A stretch of DNA of 64,000 nt from positions 124,001 through 188,000 of the forward strand of contig NZ_JACEZS010000005.1 of the NCBI RefSeq assembly GCF_014042365.1, read 5' to 3'. The position numbers and the translations under genes were made by a program. The stretch comes from Rugamonas fusca. GTDB taxonomy: Bacteria; Pseudomonadota; Gammaproteobacteria; Burkholderiales; Burkholderiaceae_D. Below are positions 57,386 through 64,000 of the stretch, piece after piece (the first letter of the stretch is position 1; each line of letters starts with the position of its first letter). The notes under the pieces are model-generated. The model had not been told where the DNA came from. It saw only the letters and a program-made list of their open reading frames with translations, and searched no databases.

Positions 57386-58258
57386 TCACGGAAGGAGTAT
57401 TGCATCTATCAATGCTTGATACATTCCTTTTTGCCAATGGTTGGGGAAAGACGCGGCATCAGCAGAGCTTTTAAAAAAATCTCGTATGAAATCGTCATCG
57501 CGTACTCCAGTTTTCTTTATAAAATAGTTTAATTGACCTAAGGCAATTCCTAAATGTTCTGCCGCCTTAGTGGAGTATCTTTGTGCAATGTTGAATTCCA
57601 CAAAATGTTTCTCAACCCTTTTCTTATCTATGTCGCACCAGTGTGCCGGAGGTTTCGTGAAATAAGTGAAGTTCCCTGGGGTTGGATCATAAACGCCCTT
57701 GCTATAACTTGCATGAATCCACTGCTCTAAGAAAAATCTATCATCATCGAGATAAGGCTGGATGATTTGGTCTTCGGCTGTCTCTGAAAACCCAATAGGG
57801 TTTCCATCCATGTTGCAATCTCTGCATGATGGAACTAAATTACGAGGGTAAATTGAAAATTGTGGAAATTGAGATTTTGGTAAAAAGTGATCTAAATTTC
57901 TGGGTGTCCCGATTCCTCCGCAAAAAGGACATTTTTCTTTGGCTGAGTTCAGTAAATAATCGTAAATCGCCCGAGTTGGCTTATCTTCAGGAACGAAGTA
58001 TGTGTCATAAAACTTCATCAGCTCCGATTTCTTCAAATCATTGAGAACTACAGGGTCATCCCCTTTTTTTGAGTTGATAGCCTTGATTAAGTAAAGTTCA
58101 CCTTTTCTTGACAATTCGGAGTAGTTATCTCCTGCATCTGTTAGATTTTTCTTGTTGGAGTTTAGTTTTTTCTTTAGAGAATTATTTCCAGTTATTCCGC
58201 TATGGCATTCATCCAGTGTCTTATCATAGGTGTATTGTGGATCAGCCAATCGCATCAT
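57386..58258 (-). CDS. ptuB: Septu-like HNH nuclease PtuB
   Basis: 290 residues. HNH centre: CPFC (110-113), LDHFLPKSQFPQFSIYPRNL with Asp123-His124 and Asn140, and CRDC (145-148). This spacing is that of PtuB nucleases. The first 17 bases overlap the end of the ATPase gene, as in Septu operons, and AGGAG precedes the ATG. In Septu the nuclease is held by the ATPase and released or activated on phage infection. Very AT-rich (roughly 38% GC). Identification rests on domain pairing; no reverse transcriptase is present. Confidence 0.85.
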   Translation of the reverse strand: MMRLADPQYTYDKTLDECHSGITGNNSLKKKLNSNKKNLTDAGDNYSELSRKGELYLIKAINSKKGDDPVVLNDLKKSELMKFYDTYFVPEDKPTRAIYDYLLNSAKEKCPFCGGIGTPRNLDHFLPKSQFPQFSIYPRNLVPSCRDCNMDGNPIGFSETAEDQIIQPYLDDDRFFLEQWIHASYSKGVYDPTPGNFTYFTKPPAHWCDIDKKRVEKHFVEFNIAQRYSTKAAEHLGIALGQLNYFIKKTGVRDDDFIRDFFKSSADAASFPNHWQKGMYQALIDAILLP

Positions 58259-59834
58259 TTTTACGGCTCCTATCGCGGTTTACAACAAGTGCTTTAAGAA
58301 TGGCCTTTCCTTCAAAGCCAAGTTGGTCTTTGTAATCGGAAATTATTTCCTCGTATGTTTTTCCGCTTTCAACAGACTTAGCAAGAATGTCGTGAAATCC
58401 CGAGCGTTCTACTTCAAGACTAAATACTTCGCTCGTTAGTAATCCGAGATTTTCGCCGAAAGTTTCGATACTTGGTGGGGTTGTTGTGATACTCTTTCCG
58501 ACTCGATAAATTTTCCAGACGCAAGATTTAGGAATTTCCTGAAGTACAACTGGCGAATGTGTGGCAATAATGGCTACTCCATTCCGGTCATGCAGTAAAT
58601 CTGCAAGAGCCCGGATGAATGCTGACAATAAAGGTGGGTGAAGATGACTTTCAGGCTCATCGAGTAGGACCAAGGTCTTTTCTTCTACTGTCGCAACAAG
58701 TCTTGTAATGGTGAGCAGTACAATTGCGTGACCTGAACTCATGCGCGAAAGAAATGGAGCGACGGCAGCTAAGTATCTTTCCTGAAATGGTTTTGAGTCT
58801 GATTGCTCATCATGGCTGATATTTTTTCTAATTTCCTGATAAATTGATTCTAGCTGCGCCAAATTCATTAAGGCGAAATTTTCATCTGACCCAAGTTTTT
58901 CTATGGCATTTAACCATCGATCTTTTTTGTCTTTTTTGTAAAAACAATTAATCAGGGAATTGGTGCAGTCACTTTGCAGGTCTATAATCGTTCTATGCCT
59001 ATATTCATTTAATTGATCCTTTAGTCCTATGTAGAAATAGCAAGTTCCCTTGGATGGGTCTGGTTGTTCCTTAGGGGGGTGAAATGGATCAAATGCGCTA
59101 AAGGAAACGGATACTAAGCTACTGAAGTAATCGTCTGATATTTCTTCGTCATCCCACGCGTCCCTGTCAATGAATTTATTTAAACTCTGCTTGTCTGTTA
59201 TGGCATTGATCATTCCATTTAAAATGGTTGTTTTTCCAACTCCATTGCGACCAATAATGGCGTGAATGTTGGTGCTGGGTGTTGAATCGACCTTGACAGT
59301 AAATGGTAAGTTGATGGCACCAAAATTTTCTTCCTCCGGTCTTATGAATTTAAATTTAAAATCAGTTAACTCAGGCTTATGGTTAAGTACCCTGGGAAAT
59401 TGACCTTTAATAACTGAAAGACTGACTTCTCTTAATAATGATGTCTTAAATACTTTTTCATCCTTAAATGTTTCTATCAATTCAGGTTTTGCCACCATGT
59501 CGTTAAGGCCTGAGAGATAGGAATTTTTTAATGAATCTGGAAGGGCGGCCAGACTTTTATAGTAATCTACGCTTTGGCCTAGAGAGAAAAAATCACCTTC
59601 TAGATGGGAGAATGTCTCCGATAATTTCTGATAGGTATCGGTTTCTATGGTTTGCCCTTTAAATCCTATCTTAATTTGACCAATGTCATGAAGAACGCCA
59701 CTTTCATCGTGTAAAAAAACCCTGAACATTGTAATGAAAGAATAATCATTCCAATAGTCAATGGTTAAGTAGGCTGTATTTTTTCCTTCACCGGAGGCCC
59801 AAGTGTTTTTAGGTAATATTTTAAATTGCAGCAC
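58242..59834 (-). CDS. ptuA: Septu-like AAA/ABC-type ATPase PtuA
   Basis: 530 residues. Walker A GRNGVGKTT (195-203), ABC-like signature SRMSSGHA (363-370), Walker B LVLLDEPES (388-396) and switch His in ATHSPVV. This SMC/ABC-like layout is that of PtuA and of OLD-type ATPases without the Toprim domain. The C-terminus (about 450-530) is mixed helical. The start codon is GTG at 59834 with AAGGA upstream. It acts with the downstream HNH protein. Could instead be a retron-associated ATPase, but no retron genes are adjacent. Confidence 0.86.
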   Translation of the reverse strand: MLQFKILPKNTWASGEGKNTAYLTIDYWNDYSFITMFRVFLHDESGVLHDIGQIKIGFKGQTIETDTYQKLSETFSHLEGDFFSLGQSVDYYKSLAALPDSLKNSYLSGLNDMVAKPELIETFKDEKVFKTSLLREVSLSVIKGQFPRVLNHKPELTDFKFKFIRPEEENFGAINLPFTVKVDSTPSTNIHAIIGRNGVGKTTILNGMINAITDKQSLNKFIDRDAWDDEEISDDYFSSLVSVSFSAFDPFHPPKEQPDPSKGTCYFYIGLKDQLNEYRHRTIIDLQSDCTNSLINCFYKKDKKDRWLNAIEKLGSDENFALMNLAQLESIYQEIRKNISHDEQSDSKPFQERYLAAVAPFLSRMSSGHAIVLLTITRLVATVEEKTLVLLDEPESHLHPPLLSAFIRALADLLHDRNGVAIIATHSPVVLQEIPKSCVWKIYRVGKSITTTPPSIETFGENLGLLTSEVFSLEVERSGFHDILAKSVESGKTYEEIISDYKDQLGFEGKAILKALVVNRDRSRKNDAIG

Positions 59835-59986
59835 GATGTTCCTTTGTATATTTTTAGAAGTTAGTGGACAAGAAGGGGCGCTCTTTAAAAAACAAGATCT
59901 TCCTCCAGCATAAAAGGGCAGGTTGCTACGATAGCGTATGCAGATCTTGGAACTGCTTATTCCCTTTTGTCCGCGCTTCAGGTAAT

Positions 59987-61936
59987 TTAAACACTGCCTA
60001 AACGTGGCCAGTCAACGGGGACTAACTTTAGTCCACGACGCCAACGCTCTTTGACTGCGGATTGGAACCATTCCTCATCAATGTCAGCATGCTCGATTAC
60101 GATAACTTGCACATTGGACGAAATAGAGTTCGTCGCATCAAATACGTACTTGAACATACGTTTTACCGCGCTGCGATCATCTTCAGAAAGATCATCAACT
60201 GACATTTCAGCAGCAATTTCTTTTTCAGGTGGGAAATAAACCTGAGAGGGTTGATCAAGGAAGAGAAACCTTGGAACTGGACGTTCGCGTTGTGCGAACC
60301 AGTTATGCAGCGTTAAGTGGGCTATCAGGTGATATCCAACCCAGCTCTCGCCGCTCCCTGTTCGACTCATAGGAACTGGCCCATTCGCAGTATCCGCAAC
60401 TAGAGTCAGTCGCTTTGCATCTAACCTTAACGGCGATGCTGAATGCTCTAGCATTAGACTTCTTGCCCCATCTGTCATTTGTTGGCTTAGTATGGAACCA
60501 ATAGAGGTCATGCGTTCAGTAACAACATCGTCACTTAATTCGCCCTCCAAGCTGGCATATGCAGTGCGCAACTCTTCAGCCTGCCTTTGCAGAGCGCTTG
60601 TGTCTGGCAAGTCCGGAACACTTTCGAGGTAAAGGCTAATTCGTCCTTGTACGAGGGCGCGGCGGGCGATTTCGTCATTCGCCAGCCGCAATGGCTCATT
60701 TGCAGTCCGAACAGCTTCAAGCTGCTGCCGGTTTGAGATTAAGGCCGAACGAGTCCGGTTTAAACGAGTAGTAACTTCATTAATAGCTCGTTCGATGCGC
60801 GGTGAGTTCTGGACAACCGTTTCAAGGCGAGATGCAACGCTAGCTAGTTCATTGCGAAGATTTACAAGCTCCGGTTGTTGATCGTCCTGGGGAAGTGCTT
60901 GGTCACAGAGTGGGCAGGCGTGTGCTGGGGCGGTGTCGTCGAATATGCCAATTGAGGTGAGGCGACTTTGTTGCTCACGTGCCTCTCGCGAATACCCATG
61001 CGCATCGCGCTCATAGGTAAGCAATGCATCCATTTCGTCTTTTGTCCGACGCTGTTCCTCTAGCAGTACGCTTCGGACATCGCTTAGCCGTCGGTACTCG
61101 CTATTTTTAGATAGTTCATCTGGTTGGCCAAGGTCAACCAGGAGCGCCAGTTTTAAAGCCGCAATTGTCTCCTCCCAGCTATCGGTGATCGTGGCAGAAA
61201 GTCCAGTATCCCTTGCTTGAGCAAGCAATGCGAAAGCTTTTCCTACACCATCACCTTGAATTGAATTCAGCTCAGAAAGCTGGCGCATTACAGCGCGTAG
61301 TTGGTCTCTTAGGCGCTTGAGTTCTTGGCACTTTCGAACATAGTCATCGTCAACGGCCCCCAAGAAATAGGGGAGCGTATCCTTAATGGCTTGAGCATAA
61401 AAATTATCATCCGTGCCATGGAATAGCTGGTGCTTACGGATGATTTCGTCTTGTGGCTGAAAGCAGAAGGCGAGCGCATGCCGCACGTTCGCGGAAAGCG
61501 GTAGCCGGGTTTGCCCTTCGGGTGGCTCAAAGAGATTTTCTGAAATTCCTGTCCATCCGGATAGCAGGGACAATAGCCCGCGAGTATTGGTAGTTTGCCG
61601 AAGGGCGCTAGCGTCTGGCGACTCCACGATATTGCCAATCGAGACAAAACAATCTTCACTTGACTTAAATCGAACAGCAGGACATTTTCTGCCAATAAAT
61701 GCTTCACCAGACTCTAGTCTTAACCGCAACCCGAACCAGGAAACAGAATAGCGAATCGGTCCATCAGGAACCCTACACTCATTTGCGCCAAAGCAATAGT
61801 CAACTATGTCAATCAGTGCTGACTTGCCCGTCTTAGATGCGCCGGTTATGACGCTAACACCATCAGCATTAAGCGGAAGTACCCGCTTCCTGCCGTCGTG
61901 GCTGTAGATAACTATTTCTAATATTTTTATTGTCAA
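59987..61936 (-). CDS. ABC-three-component system ATPase, DUF3732
   Basis: 649 residues. Walker A GASKTGKSA (32-40), a long coiled-coil with a CPLC zinc-hook-like pair (Cys341, Cys344), signature RTGSGES (525-531) and Walker B RFLFLDQPSQVYFP, where Gln follows Asp as in DUF3732 proteins. This Rad50-like plan is the ATPase of ABC-three-component (ABC-3C) systems, proposed anti-phage or anti-plasmid defence units. It overlaps the middle-component gene by ATGA. Confidence 0.87.
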   Translation of the reverse strand: MTIKILEIVIYSHDGRKRVLPLNADGVSVITGASKTGKSALIDIVDYCFGANECRVPDGPIRYSVSWFGLRLRLESGEAFIGRKCPAVRFKSSEDCFVSIGNIVESPDASALRQTTNTRGLLSLLSGWTGISENLFEPPEGQTRLPLSANVRHALAFCFQPQDEIIRKHQLFHGTDDNFYAQAIKDTLPYFLGAVDDDYVRKCQELKRLRDQLRAVMRQLSELNSIQGDGVGKAFALLAQARDTGLSATITDSWEETIAALKLALLVDLGQPDELSKNSEYRRLSDVRSVLLEEQRRTKDEMDALLTYERDAHGYSREAREQQSRLTSIGIFDDTAPAHACPLCDQALPQDDQQPELVNLRNELASVASRLETVVQNSPRIERAINEVTTRLNRTRSALISNRQQLEAVRTANEPLRLANDEIARRALVQGRISLYLESVPDLPDTSALQRQAEELRTAYASLEGELSDDVVTERMTSIGSILSQQMTDGARSLMLEHSASPLRLDAKRLTLVADTANGPVPMSRTGSGESWVGYHLIAHLTLHNWFAQRERPVPRFLFLDQPSQVYFPPEKEIAAEMSVDDLSEDDRSAVKRMFKYVFDATNSISSNVQVIVIEHADIDEEWFQSAVKERWRRGLKLVPVDWPRLGSV

Positions 61937-62430
61937 GGCCGAACTCCCAGAAGTGCCAATACGGTATTGGATGCACCTGTTTCAAGAAACCAATTCCCCA
62001 AAAAAGCTGCTTTTTTTAAACAGGCTTGCGTCTCCGGCGATGACTGACGCGAGGCTCGACCTGTCTGTCGTTTCCAATTTGCATTTGCTGATACTGCCTC
62101 GATTGAGACCTGGATAAATTGACGTGTTCCACCGAAGATCAATGCCTCTTTCGTGTATGGCACCATCGCACGGGCACGGACTGCCAACGTTGCTTGAAAG
62201 GAAGGATTTTCATCAATCCAAGTGGCGAGAGATGTACGATAAGTGCGTGGTAACGCTTCACGGGAATATTTTGGCAGTATGATCGGAAGTACGAGAAACG
62301 CTTCAGCAAGGGTTAAGGGGCGATTTCCCGCGACTTCTCCAGTAGCGGCAAAATGCCAAATCAAAGATGCACAAAAAGCAGGATTCAGGAGTGCTCTTTC
62401 TTCAATTGAACGATTAGCCCACATCGTCAT
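61933..62430 (-). CDS. ABC-three-component system middle component
   Basis: 165 residues, helical. The pattern RSIEERALLNPAFCASLIWH, LTLAEAFLVLPIILPKYSREALP and YKTSL-like TYRTSLATWIDENP matches middle components of ABC-3C operons, small linkers between effector and ATPase. Both ends overlap the neighbouring genes by ATGA, so the three are translated together. Biochemical role unknown. Confidence 0.82.
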   Translation of the reverse strand: MTMWANRSIEERALLNPAFCASLIWHFAATGEVAGNRPLTLAEAFLVLPIILPKYSREALPRTYRTSLATWIDENPSFQATLAVRARAMVPYTKEALIFGGTRQFIQVSIEAVSANANWKRQTGRASRQSSPETQACLKKAAFLGNWFLETGASNTVLALLGVRP

Positions 62431-63659
62431 TCACTTCCCCCTGTTTCATTTGCTTTACTAGCGCCATCAAGAACAGATCCAAGGATTGTCATGAAATCCG
62501 GATGCCATCCGATACGTTTTTCGTCGGAAATCATGTGCAGCGAGCCTCGACAAAGAAAAGGCTCGGTAACGCCAGGTCGAATGGGAATGGAAGCTCGCTC
62601 AGCCCACTGTAGAACAGACCTTGCCGCGACTTTCTTTGCTGCGTCGGTGGCAGCTTCACCGACTTCATCGCATACCGCATCAAATACGGTCTCCCATTCT
62701 TCAGTGAGTCGCTTTTCGTAACGGCTGATATCAAGCGCAACAACAAGATCCTCGCGGACCCATCTAGAGCGCTGTTCATAGGCCCTATAAAAATCGCGAA
62801 TGGCGCTTGCAACCCTCCGCCGACCAGCGTCGATGATCGCCATTTGTCTAACAAATGGATGGTGCTGATGCGTAGCAGTCGTAGCTTCATCAAGCACGAA
62901 ATCGAGTAAATCATCATCGATAGGTAATGAGTCTTGACGAAATTGGTCACGCAAATCGCACATCTTTGCCTCGATCTCCACCGAAGCGATGCGGGCGTCC
63001 GATGATGACGTTAGCTGGGTAATGACTCGGCGAAGCCACCAACCTTCAAGACGGTCCAAGAATGAGGTTTGATGTGCTCGCTCAACAGCCCAAAAGACTG
63101 CCGTCCGTAGTTCTTGATCGAGATTTGCGATGGTTGGAGCTGAATCTATTACATAGATTCTTTCCAGTAACTTCAGTCGTTGTAATGGATTCAATGACTC
63201 ATATGCTTGATATGCAGAAGCGTTTGCCGCGTTCGTAGACGTGCGGGCAATGACATCCAGCAATGCCCTAGCTCCAAGCGGATCTCGGCCAGCTAATTTC
63301 AGCTTGTTTGCCGCCGAGTTGGCTGGAGCGATGCCAGTGGTTACAAGCTGTAGAGTGGCAGACGAAGCGATGTGGTTGGTGGCGCTGCTTTCAATCCAGA
63401 CCCGTAACGTTTTCCAAAGATCAGTGCAACTATCCGTCAGTGCTGCAGTGCCATTGGCATGGTGTTTTGTTTGTAAGAATGTGCCCGGATCGCCTACATC
63501 GGATTCGAATGCAACATCGTCGAGTACCTCAATGGAAACTTGAAAGGATTCATCAAGGCGAACCCTTTCTAGAGACCAAAGTAACGCGGCGCGTACTTGG
63601 TATAAGTACCCAAGTGCAGGATTCACTGCTGCGAATGGACTAGCTCCGGCTGCTGGCAT
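62427..63659 (-). CDS. ABC-three-component system effector, nuclease-like
   Basis: 410 residues from ATG 63659, chosen because GGAGG lies five bases before it; ATG 63671 is also in frame. The N-terminus GYLYQVRAALLWSLE, EVLDDVAFE and FLQTKHH (acidic residues 44-48, Gln63-x-Lys65) resembles the Cap4/DUF4297 PD-(D/E)xK nuclease domain. The remainder (about 150-410) is the helical ABC-3C common C-terminal region. As first gene of the operon it is the probable killing or DNA-cutting component, held in check by the ATPase and middle component. Confidence 0.82.
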   Translation of the reverse strand: MPAAGASPFAAVNPALGYLYQVRAALLWSLERVRLDESFQVSIEVLDDVAFESDVGDPGTFLQTKHHANGTAALTDSCTDLWKTLRVWIESSATNHIASSATLQLVTTGIAPANSAANKLKLAGRDPLGARALLDVIARTSTNAANASAYQAYESLNPLQRLKLLERIYVIDSAPTIANLDQELRTAVFWAVERAHQTSFLDRLEGWWLRRVITQLTSSSDARIASVEIEAKMCDLRDQFRQDSLPIDDDLLDFVLDEATTATHQHHPFVRQMAIIDAGRRRVASAIRDFYRAYEQRSRWVREDLVVALDISRYEKRLTEEWETVFDAVCDEVGEAATDAAKKVAARSVLQWAERASIPIRPGVTEPFLCRGSLHMISDEKRIGWHPDFMTILGSVLDGASKANETGGSE

Positions 63660-64000
63660 CTGAACCTCCATTCTTTACCTGCATTGTTCTTAAAGCACTA
63701 ATATTGCTTTAATAGCATTGCCTGGCATGAACTTTTTGCAATGAGTGATAATAAATATTTCCCTGGTGCACTTTACACTATCTGTTGCTAGACAAAACTC
63801 ACAGATTGTTGCACTTCGTTGTTGCGTTCCCCGATCTTCAGAGCATTTAATTGATCGCGTTGCCTTGAATCGTCTTGCTGTGCCCCAACATGCGGGCCGA
63901 GCAGGGGATGGCCCCTGCCGTGTGCATTTGAGCTTTCGCAACCAAAAAGAAGTCCAGTAACCCGATAAGACTAGACGGATACTTGTACATTTGACGGTTC
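63660..64000. other. Intergenic region at window end
   Basis: No convincing gene. It should hold the promoter of the ABC-3C operon. A GCAGGGG/CCCCTGC hairpin (63901-63918) is the only clear structure. The sequence is cut by the window edge. Confidence 0.4.

Noticed and set aside
57253-59986. A retron or reverse transcriptase accompanying the Septu-like pair
   Set aside because: No frame with reverse-transcriptase motifs (such as YADD) was found next to the ATPase or the nuclease.
63690-63941. Open frame of 83 residues upstream of the ABC-3C operon
   Set aside because: Composition is unlike a real protein and no ribosome site is seen.

Overview
The window is high-GC chromosomal DNA with compact operons, many ATGA start/stop overlaps and a betaproteobacterial gene set: GspA/GspB, PEP-CTERM surface proteins, FimV- and FliT-like proteins, CbpA/CbpM, and an orphan Hcp. 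By resemblance I place it in the Oxalobacteraceae (Massilia, Duganella or Janthinobacterium-like). That is inference; no rRNA or marker gene is present. The last 7.6 kb is much richer in A+T and looks acquired.

Region 1 (1-11.9 kb, minus strand). A partial periplasmic repeat protein is followed by a ten-gene N-acetylglucosamine (GlcNAc) operon read right to left: GlcNAc kinase, GntR regulator, NagA deacetylase, SIS-type GlcN-6-P deaminase, sugar-binding protein, two ABC permeases, a NagZ-like GH3 hexosaminidase, an AmpG/NagP-like MFS permease and a UgpC/MalK-type ATPase. Together they take up chitin- or murein-derived amino sugars, cleave them in the cytoplasm and feed them to glycolysis. A near-consensus sigma70 promoter lies upstream, with a palindromic operator inside its spacer.

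Region 2 (12-31 kb). Mixed housekeeping and surface genes: a long GIN/DUF2807 repeat protein, gspA and gspB separated by an inverted clc-marR pair, a PEP-CTERM phytase-like esterase, MobB, a copper-bufferin-type RiPP cluster (DUF2282 precursor, a single MNIO-DUF2063 fusion enzyme, DoxX) behind an ECF-type promoter, S4 protein, fumarase C and a FimV-like protein. A strongly structured intergenic RNA candidate and a perfect 25-bp inverted repeat follow.

Region 3 (31-56 kb). FliT-like chaperone, HDOD protein, M13 and S9 peptidases, methyltransferase, CsbD, Hcp, MATE pump, CbpA-CbpM, LysR, NAD salvage pair (nicotinamidase-like, PncB), PECR-like reductase facing a TetR regulator, a PEP-CTERM protein beside an AT-rich gap, two diguanylate cyclases, and an iron locus (PepSY membrane protein and TonB receptor) diverging from a near-perfect Fur box.

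Region 4 (56-64 kb, minus strand). After a run of perfect palindromes, a strong terminator and a tRNA-3'-end-like remnant, the sequence becomes an AT-rich defence island: a lone HNH (McrA-like) nuclease, a Septu-like ATPase/HNH pair (PtuA/PtuB) and a complete ABC-three-component operon with a nuclease-like effector, a middle component and a DUF3732 ATPase. No integrase is visible; the island probably continues past base 64000.
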